A DNA stretch of 64,000 nucleotides from AC-56 sp963798705 (GTDB lineage Bacteria; Actinomycetota; Thermoleophilia; Solirubrobacterales; 70-9): the NCBI GenBank assembly GCA_963798705.1, contig CAWCTW010000005.1:744001-808000 (forward strand), written 5' to 3'. The position numbers and the translations under genes are program-made. Positions within the stretch are counted from its first letter, which is position 1, and each line of letters starts with the position of its first letter. Shown here piece by piece: positions 7,914 to 16,510 of the stretch. The notes under the pieces are model-generated. The model did no database searches and was not told the origin of the DNA. It saw only the letters and a list, made by a program, of their open reading frames with translations.

Positions 7914-8543
7914 CTACGCGGACGCCGGCGCCGAGCGGGTGCGCACCGACAGCAGGATGCTCGCCACGATGACCCAAAGGGCGGCGCCTATGGTCGCGAA
8001 GAACGAAAGCGGCCCGGCGAGAGCGACGACTCCGAGCACGATCCCGGCCCAACCCATCCACTTCGGCAGCGCGCCGCTCCGGAGGACAGAGATCCCGGCC
8101 GCCCAGAGGAACACCATCACGCCCAGCACGAGCGGCAGGAAGTCGTTGTCCCAAAGCGCCTGGAGCGTCTGCACCGAGGTCGCGGGGATGTCGCCCGCCC
8201 TCTCCGCGGTGGCGAACATGATCATGCTGTCGATCGCGCCACCAACCGCGACGATCGACGCTCCAATCAGGACGAGGATCGGGAGCATCGCCCCCTCCCC
8301 CTCCGCGGCGGCAAGCACCTTGCGCAGGTAGCCCGCGAAGAAGATCAGAAGGGCCCCGGCCACGACGCCGAGGAAGGCGCCGAGCTCGGCGGAGTCCTTG
8401 TTGTCGATGTACCACTGCGCGATCGCGTTGGGCGGATGCGTGGCGTCCTTCGGCGACCCGGTGACGATGAAGCTGACGATCAGCACAACGATGAACGCGA
8501 TCCCTGTGAGCGGCACGAGCCACTCTCTGCTGCTTCTCTCCAT
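7914..8543 (-). CDS. Multi-pass membrane protein
   Basis: 209 residues from ATG 8543, preceded by GAGGAGG with 5-6 nt spacing. Hydrophobic segments at about residues 9-30 (LVPLTGIAFIVVLIVSFIV), 57-77, 90-110, 143-165 and 172-195 indicate five membrane helices. A conserved-looking luminal segment includes PPNAIAQWYIDNKDS. It resembles actinobacterial DUF4386-type or similar membrane proteins of unknown function. No enzymatic residues are seen. Confidence 0.7.
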   Translation of the reverse strand: MERSSREWLVPLTGIAFIVVLIVSFIVTGSPKDATHPPNAIAQWYIDNKDSAELGAFLGVVAGALLIFFAGYLRKVLAAAEGEGAMLPILVLIGASIVAVGGAIDSMIMFATAERAGDIPATSVQTLQALWDNDFLPLVLGVMVFLWAAGISVLRSGALPKWMGWAGIVLGVVALAGPLSFFATIGAALWVIVASILLSVRTRSAPASA

Positions 8544-8976
8544 AAGACCTCCTCGTAGTCGCCTCCCCCAGAGGCGCGTTCTCCCGCCGCCAGTCAGCGC
8601 GCGAGCCGCCGATCTGCGCGACGCGACGGCAGTATGCCAGGCATCGCGGTAGCGCGGAGGGCTGCGGAGCCGCTGCTCCAATGCGCGACTTGCGAGCGTC
8701 TGGGCGCCCGTCAGATGCCCGCTCGGGACGAACACCGAGCGCTTCGAACCCTTGGCGCTCCCGCGTTCGACGAGGAGCCTCCTTTAGGGCAGCAGGCCCG
8801 CGCTGGCGGGCATCATCGGCGCTCGTCTTGCGTGGACGGAGGCCCGATACGTTTCTCGCTACGACGCACGAGTCGTCGAGCGAGTGCGGCTCCACACGTG
8901 ACTCTGCGCTTAGCGAAAGTGAAGCCGGGGCGTCGGCCACGACCGCGCGTGTGGCGACCGCCCATCGAGGTCGCGG
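8544..8976. other. Intergenic stretch with no supported gene
   Basis: This 433-bp stretch separates two minus-strand genes. The overlapping open frames are arginine- and serine-rich shadows without recognisable domains. I see no RNA gene or strong hairpin in it. Confidence 0.5.
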
Positions 8977-10560
8977 TCAGAAACCCGCGAGCTCCCGCTC
9001 GCGTAGCTCGATCCGGCGGATCTTGCCAGTCAGCGTCTTGGGAAGCTCGCCGATGAACTCCACCTTTCGCGGATAGGCATAGGCCGACAGGTGCGTGCGC
9101 ACGAAGCGCTGGATGTCACCGGCCAACTCCTCCGATGGTTCATGACCCTCGGCGACGACCACGAACGCTTTCACCACGTTGCCTCGTCTAGGGTCGGGAG
9201 AGGCGACCGCGGCGGCTTCCACCACCGCCGGATGCTCGATGCAGGCCGATTCGACCTCGAACGGGCCGATGCGGTAGCCGGCGGAGATGATCACGTCGTC
9301 GGCGCGGCCCGCGTACCAGTAGTAGCCGTCCTCGTCCTGCTGTGCGGCGTCCTTGGTGTGGAACCAGTCGCCGCCGAATGCCTCCTCCGAGGCCCCGGGG
9401 TTGTTCCAGTAGCCGAGGGGATAATGCGGATTGGACCGCGCGCGCAGGCAGATCTCGCCGCGCTCTCCCTGCGCCACCGGGTGCTCGTCCTCGTCGAGGA
9501 TCTGAACGTCCCAGCCCGGCATCGCCCTCCCCATCGAGCCCTCCCGCACGGGCATGAACGGATAGTTGGCGCACAACGGGTAGGACTCGGTGAGCCCGTA
9601 GTAGTCGAGCACCGTGACCCCGTACTGCTCGCGAAACCAGCGGATGGCCTCCGGGTTCAGGGGCTCACCGGCGGAGCAGACGATCCGGAACTTCTGCGGA
9701 TAGCGCTCGCCGGCGTCCTCGAGCGCCATCATCGCCCGCATCGCGGTGGGGGTCGTGAACACGTTGGTGACGCCGTGGCGCGAGAGCACCTCGAGCTGCC
9801 TGGCAGGGTCGAAGCCACCCTCGCGCGCGTAGACGAACTGGGTCGCGCCCAGGCGCCACGGGCCGAGTAGGGGCGCGATTCCTGCCGCCCATGCCCACTC
9901 CCCCATGCCGTGGAACAGCTCGCCGTCGCGAACGTCGTGGCAGTAGACGAACTCCTCGTGAGCGAGGATGTAGCGGTGCGCATGGAGGATGCCCTTCGCG
10001 AGCCCGGTCGTCCCCGAGGAGTAATAGAGCTGCGCGGGATCGTCGGCGGACGTGTCTGCAGTCTCAGCCTTATCGTCGACGCCCTCCAGCGTCGCGTCGT
10101 CGAGGACCAGCACCTCCTCGACGAGGTCGCCGGGCATCCGGTCAACCTGGTCGGGCGAGCACACGATCAGCTTCGCCTGGGAGTCGGAGACGCGGTGACG
10201 GATGCCCTCGTCGCCGTAGAGGACAGACATCGACAGCAGGATCGCGCCGAGCTTCCAGGTGCCGAAGAAGATCGCTGCTGTCTCGGGCGCCGCCGGCGCA
10301 ACAACCGCGACTCGGTCGCCGCGCTCCACCCCGTATGCGCGCAGGAAGTTGGCCGCGCGCGCCGACAGCGACTGCAGCTCGCCCCACTTCACCCGCCGCT
10401 CGTCCCCGCGAAAGTCCTCCCACACCATCGCAAGCTTGTCCGGGGGATGCTTCTCGCAGGCGTCAGCGGCGATGTTGTAGCGGTCCGGGACCTGCCAGCG
10501 GTGCGAGGAGCACGCCTCCTCATAGGAGCGAATCGGACTCCCGGTGCTCGTTGCTGCCAT
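8977..10560 (-). CDS. Acyl-CoA synthetase, medium-chain (MACS) type
   Basis: 527 residues from ATG 10560, preceded by GGAGGAG with 5-nt spacing. Adenylate-forming enzyme: fatty acid plus ATP gives acyl-AMP, then acyl-CoA. Motifs: YYSSGTTGLAKGILHAH (phosphate loop), DYYGLTESYPLC, then WFHTKDAAQQDEDGYYWYAG with RADDVIISAGYRIGPFE (hinge), and catalytic lysine in PKTLTGKIRRIELR. The length and motif forms match ACSM-like synthetases better than acetyl-CoA synthetase. It stands alone on its strand. Confidence 0.88.
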   Translation of the reverse strand: MAATSTGSPIRSYEEACSSHRWQVPDRYNIAADACEKHPPDKLAMVWEDFRGDERRVKWGELQSLSARAANFLRAYGVERGDRVAVVAPAAPETAAIFFGTWKLGAILLSMSVLYGDEGIRHRVSDSQAKLIVCSPDQVDRMPGDLVEEVLVLDDATLEGVDDKAETADTSADDPAQLYYSSGTTGLAKGILHAHRYILAHEEFVYCHDVRDGELFHGMGEWAWAAGIAPLLGPWRLGATQFVYAREGGFDPARQLEVLSRHGVTNVFTTPTAMRAMMALEDAGERYPQKFRIVCSAGEPLNPEAIRWFREQYGVTVLDYYGLTESYPLCANYPFMPVREGSMGRAMPGWDVQILDEDEHPVAQGERGEICLRARSNPHYPLGYWNNPGASEEAFGGDWFHTKDAAQQDEDGYYWYAGRADDVIISAGYRIGPFEVESACIEHPAVVEAAAVASPDPRRGNVVKAFVVVAEGHEPSEELAGDIQRFVRTHLSAYAYPRKVEFIGELPKTLTGKIRRIELRERELAGF

Positions 10561-10843
10561 CAAGTCTCCTCCCGGTCGGTGGGCGTAGGCTCTCCAGTCT
10601 CCTACTTCTATCCGCCGCGACGACATCGCAGTAGGAGCACGTACGAACTGGAGGAGAGTGCCCGAGTCTGGGAAGCGAGGACCAGTCGCCGTTCTGCTCC
10701 TCCTCCAGATCGGGTCTGAAGCCCCTCCAACAGAGTCACGACGTGGGCAATGGCACCCGGTTCCCGGCGCACGACTCGTGCGTCAGTACTGACTCGGTGT
10801 GGTGGCACAGTGAGCCGGGAGCGGCCAAAGAGTCGTGCCGTCT

Positions 10844-11120
10844 CTACTCCCGCACCCCGGCGGATTTGAGGGCGTCGCCTTGGTTCATGAAGCCCTGGAT
10901 GCGGATCACGCGACCGCCACGAAGTCCGAAGCGGACCGCGGTTTCGGCTTCGACCTCCACGCCGCTACCCCGCCCGCGCCGGAGTTCGTGCTGGAGGACG
11001 ACAACTTGGTCTCCTGCGTCGATGAGCTCTTGGGGAGTCAGCTTGGTCTCCCAGTCCTCATCCCACATCTCAACGCGTCGTCGCCCATCGTTCCCGACCA
11101 GCCGACATACCATCCGCCCA
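10844..11120 (-). pseudogene. SnoaL-like fold protein, C-terminal fragment
   Basis: The minus-strand frame ends with DQVVVLQHELRRGRGSG, a VEVEAETAV strand, GLRGGRVIRIQGF and MNQGDALKSAG. This is the characteristic C-terminal half of SnoaL/NTF2-like proteins. The N-terminal half is missing: upstream of about 11120 the frame is antisense to the cupin gene. It is therefore a 5'-truncated remnant of the family present intact at 14905. Confidence 0.5.
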
Positions 11121-11458
11121 TGCCCGAGCCGCACCACGTGGTCCTTGAGCTCGACCAGATAGTCGAGGCGGCACGCGCTGCAGGCGATCAGTGGCGGGAG
11201 TTCCTGCGCGCGGGGATGTTCAGCGCGGGCATCTACCACCTCCCCGCAGGGGAGCTCGATCGTCAGACGCCGCACGCCGAGGACGAGATCTACTACGTGC
11301 TCGCGGGGCATGCCGAGCTCGAAGTCGAGGGGAAGCGAGAGCCGGTCGAGCCCGGGTCGATCGCCTTCGTGACGAAGCTTGCTGAGCACCATTTCGTCGA
11401 CATCGTCGAGGACCTCGAGCTCCTGGTGATCTTCGCGCCGCCCGAGACGGATCTTTAG
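11120..11458 (+). CDS. Cupin-domain protein
   Basis: 112 residues forming a single cupin barrel: TPHAEDEIYYVLAGHAELE is motif 1 and PGSIAFVTKLAEHHFVDI motif 2, giving His and Glu metal ligands. Start at ATG 11120 (MPEPHHVVLEL); no Shine-Dalgarno is evident. The SnoaL fragment on the other strand ends where this gene begins, so a deletion may have joined them. Function unknown: small metal-dependent cupins range from isomerases to binding proteins. Confidence 0.75.
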   Translation: MPEPHHVVLELDQIVEAARAAGDQWREFLRAGMFSAGIYHLPAGELDRQTPHAEDEIYYVLAGHAELEVEGKREPVEPGSIAFVTKLAEHHFVDIVEDLELLVIFAPPETDL

Positions 11459-11514
11459 GGAGGGGGCGAGCAGACCCCCGACGAGCTCGAGCGGCGAACC
11501 AACCACAAAATGCC

Positions 11515-11660
11515 GAAAGCGCGCTTCCGAAGCGGGCTTCCGCTAGTCGGGGCGGCGAGAATCGAACCCGCGACCTTTTCGGTTCCCAGCCGAGCCCCTC
11601 GGGGCGTCGATGTGTCCGTGAGCGAGCGTCCCATCGTGCCCGGGGGTGGACGTGCCATCG
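11515..11660 (-). repeat. tRNA-Pro 3'-end fragment with terminator and arm sequence (fragment 2)
   Basis: 11547-11596 on the minus strand resembles the 3' half of tRNA-Pro(GGG), including a TTCGATT T-loop and the CTGGGAA anticodon loop. A hairpin at 11515-11541 (AAGCCCGCTT/AAGCGCGCTT on the minus strand, one mismatch, then T-rich) lies downstream of it. To the right are GTCC-containing repeats and GGGGGTGGACG, related to the arms at 18.9 and 2.8 kb. It is not a complete tRNA. Confidence 0.55.
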
Positions 11661-11798
11661 CTATGCCTGGAAGGCGGCGTGCACGATCGCGGAGACGGAC
11701 TACTCCCCCTCGTCCCTTGCAGAGGCGGGCGTCAGCAGCGACTGGAAGGGACGGTTGCTCGCACGCGGCCCCGGTCCGTGAGCCGTGCTAGCTGGTGG

Positions 11799-12662
11799 TT
11801 ATTCGGCATCGCTCTTGCGCGCGACAACGAGCAGATACTCGTAGCGGTACTCCGCGGGACCTCCGGGCGGTCCGCTGCTCGCGCGGGTGGCGAACTCGAG
11901 GAAGTCCCGGTCGAGTGCCGCAGCTCGCTCGGGCTGTTCGGCGAGGCTCGCGTAAGTCCCGACCACGGGCCCGAACGTCTGCTTGAAGAGCTCGCGGTAC
12001 TCGCGCGGGCTGTCCACCCTCTCGACGTAGTGTCTGCGGCTCATCTCCAACGACTCCAGCCGATCGCCGAACAGCTCCCGCACGTGTGCCTCGCTGCCCC
12101 ACATCGGAGGCGGCAGCGCTCCCGGCGCGGGTGAGGGCATGTAGGGCGCCAGGGCGCCGAAGAACTCGGAGATCAAGCCCTCGGGCGTGAAGTTGAGCAT
12201 CCCGATTGTGCCTCCGGGCCGGCACACGCGCACCATCTCATCGGCCACCGCCTGGTGGTTGGGGGCGAAGATGGCGCCGAACGACGAGGTGACCGCATCG
12301 AACTCGCCCTCCGCGAACGGGAGTGCCTCCGCGTCCGCAGCGATCCACTCAAGCTTCACCCCATGCGCCTCGGCTTCGCGGCGGCCCGGCTCGAAGTTCT
12401 CGGGCGTCAAATCCGAGGCCACGACCTCGGCACCTGCCTCGGCGGCGCGGATGGCCGTGTTTCCCGTGCCGGCGGCGACGTCGAGCACCCGCTGGCCAGG
12501 TGAGATCCCGCATGCGTGCACCAGCACCTCTCCGAGATCCCAGACCGTCTGCTTCGCAAAGCTGTGATAGTCGCCCAATGCCCAGGCGGCCCGAGTGGCG
12601 GCCTTCAGCTCGCGGTCCGCCGCTGTCGCCACCGGCGCTTCCGTCTTCTCGTCGGTATTCAT
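11799..12662 (-). CDS. Class I SAM-dependent methyltransferase
   Basis: 287 residues from ATG 12662, with GGAGG 6 nt upstream. The SAM-binding motif VLDVAAGTGNTAIRAAE is followed by the acidic strand end VVASDLTPENFE, DAEALPFAEGEFDAV and VCRPGGTIGMLNFTPEG, the order of UbiE-type methyltransferases. The C-terminal part has AEYRYEYLLVVARK. No substrate can be named. It is the distal gene of a remnant transcription unit: pieces of a LuxR-like frame precede it. Confidence 0.82.
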   Translation of the reverse strand: MNTDEKTEAPVATAADRELKAATRAAWALGDYHSFAKQTVWDLGEVLVHACGISPGQRVLDVAAGTGNTAIRAAEAGAEVVASDLTPENFEPGRREAEAHGVKLEWIAADAEALPFAEGEFDAVTSSFGAIFAPNHQAVADEMVRVCRPGGTIGMLNFTPEGLISEFFGALAPYMPSPAPGALPPPMWGSEAHVRELFGDRLESLEMSRRHYVERVDSPREYRELFKQTFGPVVGTYASLAEQPERAAALDRDFLEFATRASSGPPGGPAEYRYEYLLVVARKSDAE

Positions 12663-12909
12663 ATGGCTCCTCCGATGCTGGCCGTAGCTGGCTCCCGCCA
12701 GCTCCTCGATCCTCGCAAGCGCTGCCGCCTCCATCATCAGTCGCCCTGGGTCGGCCCGGCGCTCCATTGCCTAACCGTAGCCCCGGCGGGGCGCCCTGAC
12801 TTCGCCCGAACTCGAACGAGGCCCGGGCAGCGCTCCAATCGCCTTCGGCAAGCCGAGCCCAGCCGACCGAAAGCGGGTCGGACGCGATCCCGTCCTGTGC
12901 CTTAGCCAT
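12663..12909 (-). pseudogene. Possible N-terminal remnant of a LuxR/TPR-type regulator
   Basis: From 12909 the minus strand reads MAKAQDGIASDPLSVGWARL then AEGDWSAARASFE. This resembles the start of TPR-containing LuxR regulators common in Thermoleophilia. After about 35 residues the frame loses sense, and the methyltransferase begins shortly after. Weak evidence; it could instead be a short leader frame. Confidence 0.25.
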
Positions 12910-13080
12910 GGGGGCATTGTCCCGCCTCCAGTTCGGCCGGTCGATGCCCGTCCGCGATGAAGACCCGCTCCCGCATTGCCGTCGACGCGAGCGTCACGAC
13001 GGTCAGGCCTGAGACGGGCTCCTTGGGACGAGGTGGAGTGGTCCCGGTCGGGAGCCTGCGGACTGTCGCTCGGCCCGCGT

Positions 13081-13200
13081 AAAGCGGGCGCCGGGAGCGC
13101 GGGGCCAGCGCCGACTTCGGGCCTCTGGCTGCGCCCCGCACATATCTCCGAGGTCACCGGTGCCATTCCCGTGGATTCCTCGATGTCCCGGGTATCCAGG
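13081..13200. repeat. Dispersed repeat, copy A
   Basis: Contains GCCCCGCACATATCTCCGAG followed by GCCATTCCCGTGGATTCCTC. It aligns with copies at 13665-13775 and 23895-24000. No gene is supported in 12910-13640 apart from this copy; open frames there are low-complexity. Confidence 0.55.
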
Positions 13201-13648
13201 TAGCCGAGCTGGCTCTCGGGCGGGAACGTCAGGGAGAGCGTTCGGATGTGCTCCGAAGTCCTCCACGTGCATCTGCGGATCCCGGGCGGGAGGCCGACGT
13301 CCAAGCCGGCGCGAGGATGCCGTCGAGCGCCACCGGCGGATCGTCGATGGCCGCTGATGCGGGCGCCGAGCGCGACTCTAGCCCCTGCCGAGCCGGGAGG
13401 CCCTCGCTGCGCTCGCCAGCGCACCCAAGCCCCGCCGCAGCCGCGACCGTCGCTTGGCGCGCCGCGGCAGCGGATCAGGGAAGCACGTAATCCCGACGAT
13501 GGAGTCGCGCAGGAGTCCCGCAACGGGCACATCGCCTCGGTGGGACGCTCCCGCGGTCGTTTCACGGGATAAGCCCCTTGTTGGATCAGCCCCCGGCATC
13601 GATCCTATTCTCCTCTCCTGGGCAGACGGTGGCGAAGTCAACCCCACC

Positions 13649-13670
13649 GGCGGGCGTCACGCCCGCCTTT
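13649..13670 (+). terminator. Intergenic hairpin
   Basis: GGCGGGCG, 3 nt, CGCCCGCC, then TTT. It lies just before repeat copy B and does not clearly belong to a gene. Confidence 0.4.
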
Positions 13671-13775
13671 AGTCCGGCGGCCGACCCCCACCGCGAGCGG
13701 AATACCTCTCCGCGGCCACGGGAGCCATTCCCTTGGATTCCCTCGGTATATCTCCGAATACTCAGGAGGTACCGG
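13665..13775. repeat. Dispersed repeat, copy B
   Basis: Contains CTCCGCGGCCACGGGAGCCA followed by TTCCCTTGGATTCC and CGGTATATCTCCG. It matches copy C closely. It replaces the 3' part of the TolB-like gene fragment immediately to its right, so it marks an insertion or recombination junction. Confidence 0.6.
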
Positions 13776-13789
13776 TCCGATTTCGAGAA

Positions 13790-14082
13790 AGCCTCTCCTG
13801 CGATAGATGTTGGGCACCAAACCGCGGCTCGTGGGATCGCCCACAAACGCCAGTCGCTCGCCGTTTGGCGACCAGGCCGGGTCAGCGACGTACCAATCGC
13901 CGGGCGTCGGTGCTTGCGGCACGATTTGACGGTCGCCGTGCCCGCTCGGGAGAACCGTGTGTATGCCGCCGGAGCCCTTGTAGGCGATCCGCCCGTTCTG
14001 GCCCGGAAACACCGCCCAGGCCGATGCAGCCCCAACCAGGCATAGGCCCGCCACCGCTGCCACCCACTAGCGCCCGTCTCAT
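13790..14082 (-). pseudogene. TolB-like/WD40 secreted protein, truncated 5' part
   Basis: The minus strand encodes a signal peptide (AAVAGLCLVGAASAWAVF), then PGQNGRIAYKGSGG and DPAWSPNGERLAFVGD, the first blade of TolB-like WD40 propellers. The coding sense stops at about 13790, at repeat copy B. The proper start MRRALV at 14082 is in another frame, so there is also a frameshift near the 5' end. Full-length relatives are several hundred residues; this is a remnant. Confidence 0.55.
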
Positions 14083-14192
14083 AAAGTCCTCCTACCTTGC
14101 CCGCCAGGCATCATCCCTGCCTTCCCCTTGAAACTGCTCAGGCGGATTTCTACCGCGGCACGGACTCTGGTTCAAGCAAGGCGGGCAGCCCC

Positions 14193-14400
14193 TTACACAC
14201 CTGCTCTCAGAAGTTCAATCTGTCCTCTCAACCGGCGCTCGCTCAGGCCCATGCGGAACATCCGCCGGTACTCGGGGGCGCTCCGCAAATACCACTTGCA
14301 GAGCGGCTCCAACTGGCGGCCCCGAACGTCGGAGCGGGGATCGAGTTGGTTGAGGAGGTCGGCGAGAGGCTGAAGGACAAGGCTAAGTCCAGCCCGCCGT
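14193..14400 (-). pseudogene. Fragment resembling the N-terminus of a restriction-type helicase
   Basis: The minus-strand frame includes PLADLLNQLDPRSDVRGRQ then LEPLCKWYLRSAPEYRRMFR. This pattern (RG-x2-F/L-E-x2-CKWFL-x5-PEY) is typical of the N-terminal nuclease-like domain of large COG4889-type predicted helicases. It breaks off at a stop at 14193, before any helicase motif. Such proteins belong to mobile or defence loci, which fits the surrounding remnants. Recognition is by motif memory. Confidence 0.35.
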
Positions 14401-14542
14401 CCACGCTGGCCGCCGCAGCGCGAGACGACTCGGCTTGTCGTCGCATCCCCGGTCGCGGCACGCGCTGAAACCGCCTGCATTGACCTCACCGGGAGCGTAG
14501 AGTCGAGCCGAACGTCAACAACGCGGCTTGGAGGTCGTTGCC

Positions 14543-14839
14543 ATGCGATTCGCGATCATCTACCGGCCCGGTGCTTCGGCCCCGGCCCCGGAGCAGCTCT
14601 CAGACATCGTCAAGGGCACCGGGGAATGGATGCAGCGCCACGGGGACAAGCTCGAATCGACCGAGTTCTTCGTCGGCGGCGGCGGTTTCGGGATCATCGA
14701 CACCGACGATCCCGCCCTGGTCCAGCGCCTGGTTGCCGAGAACCCGTTCACCCCCTATGCCGAGGTCGAGATCAGGCCCTTGATCGATCCCGCGACCGCC
14801 CTCGGAATCCTGCAGGAGGCCTACTCGAACCGCTCGTAG
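14543..14839 (+). CDS. YCII-like small protein
   Basis: 98 residues. ATG 14543 has GGAGG at 14530-14534. The start MRFAIIYRPGASAPAPEQ, the GGGGFGIIDTDDPALVQ centre and the VEIRPLID end fit the dimeric alpha/beta-barrel (YCII/DUF3303-like) class. Function unknown. It is followed closely by the SnoaL gene in the same direction. Confidence 0.6.
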   Translation: MRFAIIYRPGASAPAPEQLSDIVKGTGEWMQRHGDKLESTEFFVGGGGFGIIDTDDPALVQRLVAENPFTPYAEVEIRPLIDPATALGILQEAYSNRS

Positions 14840-14904
14840 GCGACAGGGACCTTTCTTCTTCGTCTTCTCGCGACCGTCGTCGGCCGCGAGATACTGCGCG
14901 GGCG

Positions 14905-15297
14905 ATGTCGCAGGAGAACGTGGGGATGGTCAAGTCGCTCCTCGCGTCGTGGAACGAGGCGGACATGGCTGCTGTCCGCGACCTTCATGACCCCGAGGTG
15001 ACCATGCGTCCGGTGAGAGACTGGCCGGAGCAGGGGCCGTACGTCGGTCAGGCGGCGGTGATGCGGTTCCTGGAGCAGCTCCGCGATACGTGGGACTTCG
15101 ACACATTGGAGGCCGTCACGGTCACCCCGGTCGGGGAGCGAGTTCTTCTTCGGTTCGTCTGGCATGGGGCGGGGCATGGCCCCGAAGCGGAGGTAGAGAT
15201 GACCGACGTGTTGACGATTCGTGATGGTCGAATCTGCGGGCACGACTTCTTCTGGACGCACGCCGAGGCCCTCGAAGCCGCCGGGCTTTCGGAGTAG
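14905..15297 (+). CDS. SnoaL-like (NTF2-fold) protein
   Basis: 130 residues starting MSQENVGMVKSLLASWN. The fold's hallmarks are GPYVGQAAVMRFLEQL and MTDVLTIRDGRICGHDFFWT, ending AEALEAAGLSE. Members are cone-shaped small-molecule-binding proteins of diverse, mostly unknown function and are heavily expanded in Thermoleophilia-type genomes. A second copy begins right after the stop but has collapsed. Confidence 0.78.
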   Translation: MSQENVGMVKSLLASWNEADMAAVRDLHDPEVTMRPVRDWPEQGPYVGQAAVMRFLEQLRDTWDFDTLEAVTVTPVGERVLLRFVWHGAGHGPEAEVEMTDVLTIRDGRICGHDFFWTHAEALEAAGLSE

Positions 15298-15300
15298 CCG

Positions 15301-15360
15301 ATGTCGCAGGAGAACGTCGAGCGTCCGATCGAAGCCCTCGAAGCCGCTCGGGTACGGGTA
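15301..15360 (+). pseudogene. Collapsed second SnoaL copy
   Basis: ATG 15301 begins MSQENVE, the family's start signature. It passes within two codons to IEALEAA, the family's C-terminal signature. Roughly 110 internal codons are missing, so a deletion fused the two ends. The collapse of a tandem paralogue of the preceding gene explains both. Confidence 0.5.
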
Positions 15361-15379
15361 GCTCCGTGCTACTCGTTGC

Positions 15380-15916
15380 TCACGAGGCCGAGGACCCAGT
15401 GCCATTGGAGGACGGGTGCGGCAGCGCCTGAGGACCTTCCTCCCGACCGCTGAGGACATCCGCGATCCGCCGGTGCGCGCGCTCCGGCACCCCTTCCTCA
15501 TCGAAGACCTGCATGATCGCGTCCGCCGTCCTTTCCAGGTCTCCCAGGACGCGCAGTTGAGGGAGGTCCGCGGGGAGGACCCCGGCGGCCTGGAGCAGGT
15601 CGATCCTCGCCCTGTGGGCGTCCAGTCGCGCCTTGATCGCGCCCAGCCGCACCCCGTCGTGGCGGGTGTCTTCCGCAAGCAGCGCTAGCTCCTCGCCGAG
15701 CGCCTCGTAGCCATCGAGAACGTCCGCGACGACCTCCAGGGGGGGTCGATGTCGTCGAGCCGCGGTCGGCTCTCTCGGTGCTCGGCGAGAACGCGCCGGA
15801 CGGCGCGGCGTGACCGCGAATCGGTTTGCGACCTCGACCTCGCCGAGACCGCGCAGGCGCGCCTGAACGATCTGGGAGTTTCGCGCTGTCCGCTCCGCCG
15901 TGGTCACTACCTCCAT
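15380..15916 (-). CDS. Helix-turn-helix protein with two compensating frameshifts
   Basis: Frame from ATG 15916: NSQIVQARLRGLGEVEVANR is the first part of a helix-turn-helix. Between about 15805 and 15740 the sensible reading is in another frame (RAVRRVLAEHRESRPRLDDI). The original frame then resumes with LEVVADVLDGYEALGEELAL and a long helical region to ERTADAIMQVFDEEG. The second shift is at a run of seven C (minus strand). It is either an intact regulator with two sequence errors or a decaying gene. Function unknown. Confidence 0.45.
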   Translation of the reverse strand: MEVVTTAERTARNSQIVQARLRGLGEVEVANRFAVTPRRPARSRRAPREPTAARRHRPPLEVVADVLDGYEALGEELALLAEDTRHDGVRLGAIKARLDAHRARIDLLQAAGVLPADLPQLRVLGDLERTADAIMQVFDEEGVPERAHRRIADVLSGREEGPQALPHPSSNGTGSSAS

Positions 15917-16216
15917 GGCAAGCGCGATTTCGCCCCCTCCCCCGAGGACAGAAAGTGTCCTCGGGACTCCGACCACTGCCGCGAATCGATGCTCCGCGAC
16001 ATTCGATCGCAACCGTGGGTCTTGGTCAAGCCAGTGCTACCGTCGATGCCGTTATCCATCAAGAGCGGGTGAGGGACCGGCCCACCGACCCCGCGCCAAC
16101 CGGCCAACTCGGCACGGTGGCAATGCCGAAGACGATGGAGGTGATCGCAGTGAGTAGAGGAAGACAACGGCAACCGGGAACCACAGCAGGAATCCGGGAC
16201 GCCGCAGCCCAAGCCG

Positions 16217-16339
16217 GTGAGGCCCGAAGACGTGCGCGTCAGCTTGGATCGCAGTGGCAAGGGGAGCGAGGGCGTCATGCCCGGCCCGAGGCAGACCGCG
16301 GTCCTCCGCAAGGCCGAGGCGAAACGCGACCGGAGGTGA
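16217..16339 (+). CDS. Small basic protein, first of a tandem pair
   Basis: Open from 16154 to the stop at 16337-16339; the only upstream start in frame is GTG 16217. The C-terminal part reads DRSGKGSEGVMPGPRQTAVL then RKAEAKRDRR. It aligns with the C-terminus of the next short gene (GK-SEG---GP--TA-LRK shared). No Shine-Dalgarno. The similarity between the two frames is the argument that both are, or were, coding. Confidence 0.35.
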   Translation: MRPEDVRVSLDRSGKGSEGVMPGPRQTAVLRKAEAKRDRR

Positions 16340-16363
16340 GTGGGTCGCCGATGAGGGCTAACG

Positions 16364-16510
16364 ATGGCGGCTAAGAAGCGGCGACAGTCCGACGACTACC
16401 TCGTGACGCCCAAAGGGCGGCGCCTCAGACTGCTAAAGCCCGGCAAGCGGAGCGAGGGGCTGGCGCTTGGCCCAAAAGCGACCGCCGCCCTCCGCAAGCG
16501 GAAGAAGTAG
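16364..16510 (+). CDS. Small basic protein, second of a tandem pair
   Basis: 48 residues, MAAKKRRQSDDYLVTPKGRR then LRLLKPGKRSEGLALGPKAT. Start ATG 16364 with GAGGG at 16353-16357. Nearly a third of the residues are Lys or Arg. Homologous at its C-terminus to the preceding frame. Not a family I recognise; small basic proteins next to an HNH frame suggest mobile-element cargo. Confidence 0.4.
   Translation: MAAKKRRQSDDYLVTPKGRRLRLLKPGKRSEGLALGPKATAALRKRKK

Noticed and set aside
8977..9574. Several other-frame open reading frames within the acyl-CoA synthetase
   Set aside because: Low-complexity arginine/glycine-rich shadows with no start signals.
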